Assembly: GCF_035181385.1 (NCBI RefSeq)
Contig: NZ_JAXCJK010000003.1
Span: 1-64,000 of the forward strand
DNA length: 64,000 nt
Reading direction: 5' to 3'
Origin: Moraxella sp035181385
GTDB taxonomy: Bacteria > Pseudomonadota > Gammaproteobacteria > Pseudomonadales > Moraxellaceae
The notes under the pieces were generated by a model. It was not told the origin of the DNA. It did no database searches and saw only the letters and a program-made list of their open reading frames with translations. Positions 23,870 through 32,685 of the stretch are shown piece after piece (position 1 is the stretch's first letter; every line of letters begins with the position of its first letter). The position numbers were made by a program, and so were the translations under genes.

Positions 23870-26827
23870 ATGAATAAATTACGATTTGGTTTAAAAAGTG
23901 CGTACGGACAGCTGATTTTGTTGGTGTTTTTGCCGATCGTGGTGCTGGCGATGGTTGGTGGCTATTTGGTGTTTAGCGAGGTGCGTCGTGCGGTCTTATC
24001 CGAGCAAGATGTATTAGCACAGGCGGTGCTTTTGCGTTATGAAAGTGCGGTTGAATCTAGTCTGGCTTGGCTTGGCACAGAGAATGAGTCGCTTGAAATT
24101 GATGCGATGATTGCCGATAAAGTGCTGTCGGTTGATGGTCAAAATCGTCAAGGTTTAGGTACGCTCAGTGGCGTGCTTGAAGGCATTCAACAAATGCGAA
24201 AACAACGAGTGCAACGCATCGCTGTGATGAATGATAAAGGCGAAATATTACAAGAATTGGGCGTGCAAGTGGGCATGCCTTGGGTGGATTTTAATGTCAA
24301 TGCCGAGCATCAGCTACGCCTTAAAACCAATTTTGGTACAGCGTATGCCAAGCCTGTGATATCTGGCGGTAAGCGTTTTTGGCTATTTGTTGAGATGGAT
24401 GATGAACCGTTATCCATCACTTATTATCATGTGTGGCTGGCGTTATCCATCACAGGTCTGATTACTGTTTTGCTATTGTTATTGATTTTAAACAGCTATT
24501 CAAAGCGTTGGATTGCTCCGATTTATGAAATGCGTCTGTATTTACAGCGTTTAGACGCTGACAATCTGTCCAGCCCTGTGCCAGTTCGTACCAATGGTGA
24601 GTTTTTGTTGTTACAACGAGATTTTTTGCAAGCATTAAAACGACTAGAAAATAGCTTTGCTGAGCTTAAAAACCACGCCGATGAGACAGAAAGAGACTTG
24701 CAGCAAGCCTTTGATGAGATGGAAATGCAAAACATCTCAATCCGTAATGCAAGAGATGCTGCTGTTTTAGCCAATCAGGCCAAATCAGCTTTTTTGGCAA
24801 ACATTAGCCATGAGCTTCGGACACCCTTAAATAGCATTGATGGTTTTATTAATTTGCTGGCACGCAAACAAGGTCTGACCAGCGAGCAAAATTTGTATGT
24901 GCAAACCATCAAAAAATCATCAGCACACCTGCTGGCTTTGGTCAATGATGTGCTTGATTTTTCAAAAATAGAAGCAGGCAAGCTCATTCTTGACCGTCAT
25001 GAGTTTGATTTGTATGCCACAATTTATGATGTGGTGGATATGTTGTCGCCTGCTGGGCTTGAAAAGCATCTACGCTTGGCGGTGTTATTTTATCATGATG
25101 TACCCACCAAAGTGGTGGGTGACAGTCTAAGAATTAAACAGATTTTGACCAATCTTGTGGGCAATGCCATTAAATTTACCGATACAGGTGGTGTGGTGGT
25201 ACGAGTGAGCTTATCAGAGACTAAGGAAAACTGTCTGCATATTGCTGTGGAGGATACAGGAAAGGGCATTAGTGATGCTGATAAACACCAGCTGTTCAAA
25301 AGTTTTAGCCAAGGTGATTTGTCAGTAACGCGTCGCTATGGTGGCACAGGTTTGGGACTGGTCATCTCTAAACAATTAACCATGATGATGGGTGGTGATA
25401 TTGGCTTTTTTGATAATAACAGTGAAAATATTGCACCAAGCGGAGCGACTTTTTGGTTTGAAATGCCAATGGAAACAGAGTACGCCTCAATCGATGAGGT
25501 GGCGAATTCGGTACTTGCCATTCATACCAATATTTTGGTGTGGATTAATCATGCACCTGCCATGCAAGTACTAAAAGCAAGTCTGGCTGACACCAAAGCA
25601 AGTATTACCGAAGCGATAGGTTTGGCGGATTTGCTAGAACAGCTGGACGGTAATCATGACTTTGATTGGGTGATTGTTGATAATTTTGGACAAGATGCAG
25701 CACAGGACGATATTGGGGCGATTTTACGCCAAATTCGCTTGCGTTATCAGGGGCGACTGGCGGCATATGGCTATCAGGTTGGTATGGATGGTGCATTATT
25801 GGAGCGTTATCATGCCAATGCATTGTATGAGCCGATGGACAAACGCCAGCTGTACGAGCTTTTGTCTAATCAGGTCGCCACCAAGTCCATAAGACAGCAA
25901 AGATTTTCAGGCGTGAGAGTCTTGGCGGTAGATGATCATCAGCCGAATTTATTGGTGCTAGAGGCTTTGCTTGGCGAGCTTGGTGTGGAAGTCATTACGG
26001 CAAGCAGTGGCTTTGATGCTATTGAAATCATGACAAAAATGGTAACAGGCATGAGTGCAGCGATTGATTTGGTTTTTATGGACATTCAAATGCCCAGAAT
26101 GTCAGGGCTTGAAGCGAGTATTCAGATTCGCAAGATTGAGCAGAACCATGCCAAAAAACCCACACCAATCATTGCCTTGACCGCACACGGCTTATCCGAT
26201 GAAAAAGACCGCTTGGTCGCTGTGGGGCTAAACGACTACATAGGCAAGCCAATCGGCCATATGCAATTGGTTCAGACGCTAGAACGCTGGCTAAATCGTG
26301 ATGAGCGTGATGACATGGCAGATTTAAATGAACTTGCCATGATGGCTGATGGTAAAGGGAGTGATGAAAAAGACCGTAGTGATACAAAAAGCCATGATGT
26401 TACGGTGGTGCCTGCTGATGAGTTGGCTGATGTTGATTGGCAAGATGCGTTAAATCGTGCAGCCAACAAGGTGGATTTGGCAGAAAAGCTACTCACGATG
26501 TTTATTGATAATGCTGAAACTGAAAAGCAAGCACTCGAACGAGCATGGGCAGATAGAAATAGAAAGGCGTTGGCGGATTTGACCCATCGCATGGTGGGTG
26601 CATCTCGCTATACAGGCGTACCACGATTGCGTCAGGCGGCAGAGACTTTTGAAAAAAAATGTTTGGCAGATGTGGTTGCTGTAAACGCCAGTCAGTTTGT
26701 TGCCATGCGTCCAAGTTATCGTGCAGTGATTGATGCACTCGATGCACTTGATGCGATAGACCTGACTGCCTATTTTGCCCAAGAAACAAGAATGCTCGAT
26801 GAAAGCAAAATGTATTGGAAAATGTAA
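23870..26827 (+). CDS. gacS: GacS/BarA-type tripartite hybrid sensor histidine kinase
   Basis: Inner-membrane sensor of the Gac/Rsm pathway type. TM1 (residues ~15-35) and TM2 (~182-205) flank a periplasmic sensor region. A HAMP-like linker and coiled coil are followed by HisKA with H314 in HELRTPLNS, HATPase (GGTGLGLVISKQL), a degenerate receiver-like stretch (~545-675), a receiver with acceptor D738 in VFMDIQMPRMSG, and HPt with H906 in LTHRMVGAS. Its 985 residues are near the family norm. No response-regulator gene is adjacent, as expected for gacS/barA. The -10 may be TGCTAAACT at 23830-23838. Confidence 0.88.
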   Translation: MNKLRFGLKSAYGQLILLVFLPIVVLAMVGGYLVFSEVRRAVLSEQDVLAQAVLLRYESAVESSLAWLGTENESLEIDAMIADKVLSVDGQNRQGLGTLSGVLEGIQQMRKQRVQRIAVMNDKGEILQELGVQVGMPWVDFNVNAEHQLRLKTNFGTAYAKPVISGGKRFWLFVEMDDEPLSITYYHVWLALSITGLITVLLLLLILNSYSKRWIAPIYEMRLYLQRLDADNLSSPVPVRTNGEFLLLQRDFLQALKRLENSFAELKNHADETERDLQQAFDEMEMQNISIRNARDAAVLANQAKSAFLANISHELRTPLNSIDGFINLLARKQGLTSEQNLYVQTIKKSSAHLLALVNDVLDFSKIEAGKLILDRHEFDLYATIYDVVDMLSPAGLEKHLRLAVLFYHDVPTKVVGDSLRIKQILTNLVGNAIKFTDTGGVVVRVSLSETKENCLHIAVEDTGKGISDADKHQLFKSFSQGDLSVTRRYGGTGLGLVISKQLTMMMGGDIGFFDNNSENIAPSGATFWFEMPMETEYASIDEVANSVLAIHTNILVWINHAPAMQVLKASLADTKASITEAIGLADLLEQLDGNHDFDWVIVDNFGQDAAQDDIGAILRQIRLRYQGRLAAYGYQVGMDGALLERYHANALYEPMDKRQLYELLSNQVATKSIRQQRFSGVRVLAVDDHQPNLLVLEALLGELGVEVITASSGFDAIEIMTKMVTGMSAAIDLVFMDIQMPRMSGLEASIQIRKIEQNHAKKPTPIIALTAHGLSDEKDRLVAVGLNDYIGKPIGHMQLVQTLERWLNRDERDDMADLNELAMMADGKGSDEKDRSDTKSHDVTVVPADELADVDWQDALNRAANKVDLAEKLLTMFIDNAETEKQALERAWADRNRKALADLTHRMVGASRYTGVPRLRQAAETFEKKCLADVVAVNASQFVAMRPSYRAVIDALDALDAIDLTAYFAQETRMLDESKMYWKM

Positions 26828-26902
26828 TTAGAAGCAACTTGTGCGGTGGTTGAGATTTTCTCTAAAAATTCGTGCGATTAGCCATTAAAAAAAGCTGATA
26901 TC

Positions 26903-26911
26903 TGTTATAAT
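26903..26911 (+). promoter_or_regulatory. Extended -10 promoter of purL
   Basis: TGTTATAAT, with start near 26918. The transcript would begin about 33 bases before the ATG at 26951 and about 15 before the alternative TTG at 26933. Confidence 0.55.
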
Positions 26912-26950
26912 ACCAAGTATTTATTTTTAATTTTGACAAGGGTATCCTTC

Positions 26951-29900
26951 ATGATTAGTACCATTGCAGGCCATCGTTTTTTAACGGACTTTCAAGCCAA
27001 AAAATTGGCAACTCAGCTTGAACAAAAAGCTGGGCTAAACATTGATGCGCTAGACAGCCAACAGGTTTATGTTTTTGATGATGTCATCGCAACTAAGGAC
27101 TATCAACAGGCTCTAAATCTACTCAATCAAGGTGAAAAAGTTGCCCTAAAAACCGCCCAAGACGGTCAGGTTCAGGTCATCGTTGCACCTCGTTTTGGTA
27201 CCATCAGCCCATGGGCATCAAAGGCGACCGATATTTTTAATAACTGCGGCATTCAAATAAATCGTCTAGAGCGAGTGGTGATATTCACATTAACAGGTGA
27301 AAATTTACCCGCCAAACTCTCAGCAATGGCAGAGGCGATTTTACACGACCGCATGACCCAAAGCCTTGTGTATGATTTGGACGATGTGGCAGCATTGTTC
27401 ATTGATGGTGAACCAGCGCACCTTGAACAAGTGGACATCATGGGACAAGGTCGTGATGCTTTGGTGCGAGCTAATGATGAGTTTGGTTTTGCGTTGTCGG
27501 TAGATGATATTGACTATCTGGTAGAAAATTTTACCAAGCTAGGACGCAACCCAACTGATGTTGAGCTGATGATGTTTGCCCAAGCTAATTCAGAGCATTG
27601 TCGTCATAAGATTTTTAATGCTGAGTGGACCATTGATGGTGAAGTACAGCCAAAATCACTGTTTAAAATGATTAAAAATACTCATGAGACAAACTCAGAA
27701 GGCATCTTGTCTGCCTATAAAGATAATGCTGCGGTTATGGCTGGTTTTAAGGCGGTGCGTTTTTATCCTACCAAAAATGATGCAGGACAGGCACAGTACG
27801 ATTTTCATGATGAGCAGATTGACATTTTGATGAAAGTTGAGACGCACAACCATCCAACGGCGATTGCTCCATTTGCAGGTGCAGCAACTGGTGCTGGGGG
27901 CGAGATTCGTGATGAGGGTGCAACAGGTCGTGGTGGCAAGCCAAAAGCAGGCTTGGCAGGTTTTTCTGTATCACACCTACACTTGCCAAATATGCCAGAA
28001 AAGTGGGAGCATTCAGGTAAAGTCTCTGCCAAGCAATACGGAAAACCTGAGCGTATGGCATCTGCCTTAGACATTATGATTGATGGGCCATTGGGAAGTG
28101 CGGCATTTGCCAATGAATTTGGCCGCCCAAATTTGAATGGCTATTTTCGCACCTTTCAGCTTGATACATCGGCCGAACAAGATGGCAGTCAAATGCGTGG
28201 CTATCATAAGCCAATCATGATTGCAGGTGGTTATGGCAATATCAAGCGTAGCTTGGTACAAAAAAATGCCATCAGCGAGGGGGATTTGCTCATCGTTCTT
28301 GGTGGTCCTGCCATGCAGATTGGTTTAGGTGGTGGTGCAGCAAGCTCTGTGGATAGTGGCGAGCTTGATGAGGGGTTGGACTTTGCATCGGTGCAACGAG
28401 ACAATGCTGAGATGGAGCGTCGCTGCCAAGAAGTCATTGATGCTTGCTGGGCAATGGCACAAGAAGGTAATGATAACAACCCCATCATCTCAATTCACGA
28501 TGTGGGTGCAGGCGGACTGTCAAATGCCATGCCAGAATTGGTAGATGATCACGAGCTGGGTGCACATCTAAATCTGCGTAAAGTACCATCGCTAGAAAAA
28601 GGTATGTCTCCGATGGCAATTTGGTCAAATGAGGCACAAGAGCGTTATGTGCTTGCCATCTCGCCAAAGAGTGAAAAGCTCTTTGATGAAATTTGTGCCA
28701 GAGAGCGTTGTCCATACGCCGTATTGGGTACAGCAACTTTGGTGCGTGAATTAAAGGTTGATGATGGTTTGTTGCCAGAACAGCCTGTGGATATGCCAAT
28801 GCAGGTATTGCTTGGTGGCACTCCAAAGATGAAGCGGGGGTTTGACCGCACCGATAATCACTTGCGTCCATTGAATGTTGCAGGCGTGGATTTGCGTGAG
28901 AGCATCAAAGATGTGTTGCGTCATCCAACAGTGGCGAGCAAATCATTTCTAATCAGTATTGGCGACCGTTCAATTACTGGCATGGTAACTCAAGATCAAT
29001 ATGTTGGTCGTTATCAAGTGCCTGTGGCAGATTGTGCGGTAACAATGACAGGTCTGCTTGCCAAGACTGGTGAGGCGATGGCGATGGGGGAGCGTGCCCC
29101 TGTGGCACTCATCAATCCTAAGGCTTCGGCACGCTTGGCGGTAGGTGAGGCTCTGACAAATATTGCATCAGCTTATATTGCCAAAGTGTCTGATGTTACA
29201 CTTTCGGCAAACTGGATGGCAGCTTGTGGCGACGAAAAAGAAGATGCGGCCTTGTTTGATGCAGTTCATGCTATTGGCGAGGAGCTTTGTCCTGCACTTG
29301 GCATTACCATTCCTGTGGGCAAAGACAGCTTATCCATGAAAGCAAACTGGCAAGATGATGGCATGGACAAATCGGTCAGCTCGCCAATGAGCTTGATCAT
29401 TACGGCATTTGCCCCTGTGCAAGAGGTCGCTAAGACCATCACGCCAGAGCTTGTCAATACAGATGCCAAATTGTATCGTCTGGATTTGTCCTGTGGCAGA
29501 CTGCGTTTGGGTGCGTCTATTTTTGCCCAGACACTCAGCCAGCTTGGTGATGAATGTCCTGATGTGGAACAACCAGCTGATCTTGCCAATTTCTTTGCCT
29601 TTATTCAAGCAGCAAATGAAGCGGGGCTGATTTGTGCATATCATGACATCAGTGATGGTGGTATGGTAGCAACAGTGGCAGAGATGCAGTTTGCCAGTCG
29701 TCTCAAACTTATTTTAAAACTTGGTGATGATAATCTATTGGGTCAGTTGTTTGCAGAAGAGCTGGGTGCGGTCATTCAAGTATTGCCAGAGCATGAAGTG
29801 GCCATCAATGAGCTTGCCAAAGCACATCGTGTAGAGGGTATGCTGAGCGTGGTGGGTCAGACTTTTGCTACCCCAGCAGGCGGTGCCAATCAAGACATGC

Positions 29901-30895
29901 TGACCATCATCACGCCAAGCCAAAACTTATCATTCTCTCGTAGTGAGCTACAACAAGAATGGACAAAAGTCAGCCATGCCATTGCCTCCATGCGTGATAA
30001 TCCAGAATGCGTTAATCAAGAATTTGCCCTAATCGCTGATGAAAAACATCACGGCTTGATTGCTAAGGCAAATTTTGAGTTGGATTTGGCGGTGGAAGCA
30101 CCATATGTGAACAGTCGCACCACCCAACCCAAAGTGGCGATTTTGCGTGAGCAGGGGGTGAACGGTCATTTGGAGATGGCGGCAGGATTTGTGCGTGCAG
30201 GCTTTGATGCTGTTGATGTACACATGAGTGATTTGATGAGTGGACGCATTAACCTTAGGGATTTTGAGGGCTTGGTGGCCTGCGGTGGTTTTAGTTATGG
30301 TGATGTGCTGGGTGCTGGCTCTGGTTGGGCAAATTCAGTCTTGTTTCATGACGAATTGCGTATGCAGTTTGCCAGATTTTTCCACCGACCAGAAACTTTT
30401 GCACTCGGTGTGTGCAATGGCTGTCAGATGATGAGTCAGCTAAAAGAGCTGATGATGGGTGCAGAGCACTTCCCACGATTTATCGCTAATAAATCAGCAC
30501 GCTTTGAGGCTCGTACGGTCAATGTGCGAGTAGAACGCACCAAATCTGTGTTATTAAAAGGTATGCAAGACAGTATTTTACCGATTGCCGTGGCTCATGG
30601 TGAAGGTTATGCACAGATGAGCGATGAGTCAATGAATGAGCTGGCTCGCCACGGTCAAATTGCCCTTCGTTATGTAGATAGCCAAGGTTATCCAACCGAG
30701 CACTATCCGCTCAACCCAAATGGCTCACCACAAGGCATTACAGGTGTATGTAGTACAGATGGCCGTGTTACCTTGATGATGCCACACCCAGAGCGTACTT
30801 TGCGTGCAGTCAACCATTCATGGAAGCCTGATGAGTGGGCAAATGATGGTGCTTGGATGCGTCTATTTCGCAATGCTCGAGCATTTTTGCGTTAA
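26951..30895 (+). CDS. purL: Phosphoribosylformylglycinamidine synthase (PurL, large form)
   Basis: Converts FGAR, glutamine and ATP to FGAM in purine biosynthesis. This is the single-chain large type: N-terminal domain, two AIR-synthase-like halves (for example SEHCRHKIFNAEW and VETHNHPTAIAPF) and a C-terminal class I glutaminase with the nucleophile in GVCNGCQMMSQL and the partner His/Glu in MMPHPERTLR. The length of 1314 residues from the ATG at 26951 is close to E. coli (1295). AAGGG lies 9 bases before this ATG. An in-frame TTG at 26933 would add six residues and is less likely. Confidence 0.97.
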   Translation: MISTIAGHRFLTDFQAKKLATQLEQKAGLNIDALDSQQVYVFDDVIATKDYQQALNLLNQGEKVALKTAQDGQVQVIVAPRFGTISPWASKATDIFNNCGIQINRLERVVIFTLTGENLPAKLSAMAEAILHDRMTQSLVYDLDDVAALFIDGEPAHLEQVDIMGQGRDALVRANDEFGFALSVDDIDYLVENFTKLGRNPTDVELMMFAQANSEHCRHKIFNAEWTIDGEVQPKSLFKMIKNTHETNSEGILSAYKDNAAVMAGFKAVRFYPTKNDAGQAQYDFHDEQIDILMKVETHNHPTAIAPFAGAATGAGGEIRDEGATGRGGKPKAGLAGFSVSHLHLPNMPEKWEHSGKVSAKQYGKPERMASALDIMIDGPLGSAAFANEFGRPNLNGYFRTFQLDTSAEQDGSQMRGYHKPIMIAGGYGNIKRSLVQKNAISEGDLLIVLGGPAMQIGLGGGAASSVDSGELDEGLDFASVQRDNAEMERRCQEVIDACWAMAQEGNDNNPIISIHDVGAGGLSNAMPELVDDHELGAHLNLRKVPSLEKGMSPMAIWSNEAQERYVLAISPKSEKLFDEICARERCPYAVLGTATLVRELKVDDGLLPEQPVDMPMQVLLGGTPKMKRGFDRTDNHLRPLNVAGVDLRESIKDVLRHPTVASKSFLISIGDRSITGMVTQDQYVGRYQVPVADCAVTMTGLLAKTGEAMAMGERAPVALINPKASARLAVGEALTNIASAYIAKVSDVTLSANWMAACGDEKEDAALFDAVHAIGEELCPALGITIPVGKDSLSMKANWQDDGMDKSVSSPMSLIITAFAPVQEVAKTITPELVNTDAKLYRLDLSCGRLRLGASIFAQTLSQLGDECPDVEQPADLANFFAFIQAANEAGLICAYHDISDGGMVATVAEMQFASRLKLILKLGDDNLLGQLFAEELGAVIQVLPEHEVAINELAKAHRVEGMLSVVGQTFATPAGGANQDMLTIITPSQNLSFSRSELQQEWTKVSHAIASMRDNPECVNQEFALIADEKHHGLIAKANFELDLAVEAPYVNSRTTQPKVAILREQGVNGHLEMAAGFVRAGFDAVDVHMSDLMSGRINLRDFEGLVACGGFSYGDVLGAGSGWANSVLFHDELRMQFARFFHRPETFALGVCNGCQMMSQLKELMMGAEHFPRFIANKSARFEARTVNVRVERTKSVLLKGMQDSILPIAVAHGEGYAQMSDESMNELARHGQIALRYVDSQGYPTEHYPLNPNGSPQGITGVCSTDGRVTLMMPHPERTLRAVNHSWKPDEWANDGAWMRLFRNARAFLR

Positions 30896-30910
30896 TCTTT
30901 GTGTTAGTCT

Positions 30911-30946
30911 AAAAAAAAAGAACATCTTAGGGTGTTCTTTTTTTTT
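30911..30946 (+). terminator. Terminator of purL
   Basis: AAGAACA (30918-30924) pairs with TGTTCTT (30933-30939) inside long A and T runs (nine Ts at the end). Confidence 0.9.
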
Positions 30947-30978
30947 GTAGGGCGAATGGATTGACTCTGGTATGTATT

Positions 30979-31007
30979 TTGCAATAAAAGTGTAAACTTG
31001 CTACAAT
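30979..31007 (+). promoter_or_regulatory. Promoter of gltS
   Basis: TTGCAA (30979-30984) and TACAAT (31002-31007) with 17-base spacing; the -10 is extended (TGCTACAAT). The leader is about 115 nt. Confidence 0.7.
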
Positions 31008-31128
31008 ATCCGCCACCAAAAAATACTTAGATTTTAAGCATTGATATGGGCATTGAATGAACGACATCTTGCTGGCGATTGTTGTTTTTTTGCACTACTT
31101 TTAATTTTGTTTTGATTGTGGGGTTGTG

Positions 31129-32382
31129 ATGGAAATTGTGTTAAATGGCTATTATACATTGATTTTAGCCACGCTGGTCTTGCTACTTGGCAAGCTATTG
31201 GTTAAAAAAATTAAGTTTTTAGAAGATTTTAACATTCCTGAGCCTGTGGCAGGCGGTCTGGTGGCGGCAGCCGTTATTTATTCATTGCACGCCTTTTTTG
31301 GCTACTCTTTTGTCTTTCAAAAAGAATTACAAACCGCCTGTATGTTGATGTTTTTTGCCTCCATTGGTCTTTCGGCTGATTTTAGTCGTCTAAGAGCAGG
31401 TGGTACGCCATTATTGTTATTGTCTGTTTTGGTTTCGGCATTCATCATTGTGCAAAATGCAGTGGGTGTGGGCTCGGCAATCTTGCTTGATGTTGATCCA
31501 ATGCTTGGGTTGGTGGCAGGTTCTATTGCATTGACTGGTGGTCATGGCACAGCAGGTGCGTGGGGTGCTACGCTGGAACAAACCTATGGGGTGGCAGCAG
31601 CAACCACGCTTGGCATTGCCTGTGCAACTTATGGCTTGGTGGCAGGCGGTGTGATTGGTGGCCCTGTAGCACAAAAGCTCATCAATCGTCTGGGCGTTAA
31701 GACTGAAATACCAAGCACCAAAGTGAGCTTATCAGGCAATCGGTCAGATGATGATTTGGCCAACCAAGAGGACGCCAATGATGAGGTTTTTGAGCATTCT
31801 GACAGCACTCGCCTTATCACAGCAACTTCTGCGATTGAAACTTTGGCATTGTTTGCGGCGTGTTTGGCATTTGCTGACATTGTAACAGGTGTTGCCAAAG
31901 GCACTTGGTTTGAGCTACCAACTTTTGTGTGGGCGTTGTTTGGCGGTGTGGTCATTCGAAATGTATTGACCACGATGTTTGACTTTGATATGTTTGACCG
32001 TGCTATTGATGTGTTTGGTAACGCTGCTTTGTCGCTATTTTTGGCGATGGCACTATTATCACTAAAACTGTGGGAACTTGCAGAGTTAGGATTGCCGATT
32101 TTTATCATTTTGCTCATACAAACGGTGGTGATGGTGCTGTATGCGATGTTTGTTACTTTTACTGTGATGGGTCGTGATTATGATGCAGCGGTGTTGGCAG
32201 CAGGTCATTGTGGCTTTGGGCTGGGGGCAACACCTACCGCCATCGCCAATATGCAGGCGATTACTGATCGTTATATGCCATCGCATAAGGCCTTTTTGAT
32301 TGTACCAATGGTGGGGGCGTTTTTTGTTGATATTGTTAACGCAATTGTCCTGCAAGTATTTACCAAATTACCATTCATGTGA
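31129..32382 (+). CDS. gltS: Sodium/glutamate symporter GltS
   Basis: Inner-membrane Na+-coupled glutamate importer of the ESS family. The two inverted-repeat halves show the expected glycine-rich reentrant loops: ALTGGHGTAGAWG (first) and AAGHCGFGLGATPTAIANM (second). About ten membrane segments are separated by a charged, Asp/Asn-rich cytoplasmic loop (residues ~205-225). I chose the ATG at 31129; a GTG at 31126 directly precedes it. The length is 417, near E. coli GltS (401). It is monocistronic between two strong terminators. Confidence 0.95.
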   Translation: MEIVLNGYYTLILATLVLLLGKLLVKKIKFLEDFNIPEPVAGGLVAAAVIYSLHAFFGYSFVFQKELQTACMLMFFASIGLSADFSRLRAGGTPLLLLSVLVSAFIIVQNAVGVGSAILLDVDPMLGLVAGSIALTGGHGTAGAWGATLEQTYGVAAATTLGIACATYGLVAGGVIGGPVAQKLINRLGVKTEIPSTKVSLSGNRSDDDLANQEDANDEVFEHSDSTRLITATSAIETLALFAACLAFADIVTGVAKGTWFELPTFVWALFGGVVIRNVLTTMFDFDMFDRAIDVFGNAALSLFLAMALLSLKLWELAELGLPIFIILLIQTVVMVLYAMFVTFTVMGRDYDAAVLAAGHCGFGLGATPTAIANMQAITDRYMPSHKAFLIVPMVGAFFVDIVNAIVLQVFTKLPFM

Positions 32383-32415
32383 TTGCATTGATCTAAAATT
32401 TCTATTCTATAACCT

Positions 32416-32453
32416 ACACCCCAAAAGATAACACTAATTTTTTGGGGTGTTTT
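32416..32453 (+). terminator. Terminator of gltS
   Basis: ACACCCCAAAA (32416-32426) pairs with TTTTGGGGTGT (32440-32450), followed by TTTC. Confidence 0.85.
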
Positions 32454-32487
32454 CTATGGTTGTGTGAAAGCCAAGTTGGGAAAATTA

Positions 32488-32517
32488 TGCTACAATAATT
32501 ATCATCATGGCGATGAT
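32488..32517 (+). promoter_or_regulatory. Extended -10 promoter of uvrA with 5'-end hairpin
   Basis: TGCTACAAT (32488-32496) is an extended -10 without a clear -35. Transcription would begin near 32503, within ATCATC-ATGGC-GATGAT (32501-32517), a small hairpin. The leader to uvrA is about 180 nt. A short frame at 32464-32655 within this gap has no ribosome site and starts upstream of the predicted transcript, so I do not call it. Confidence 0.5.
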
Positions 32518-32685
32518 TGTGATTGTACCCAAAAGGTTTTTAAGGCATTTGTAAAATGCAAGCGACTTGTTTTATTGGGCATGAATGCTCATCTTTTAAA
32601 AGCACATCATTTGCCCCATTACGATTTATTATATATGATTGATTGTATGATATAAAAAAACACAGAGATTAACAAAAGGCAACTT

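Noticed and set aside
32464..32655. 63-codon frame upstream of uvrA
   Set aside because: It starts upstream of the predicted -10, has no ribosome site and is not protein-like.
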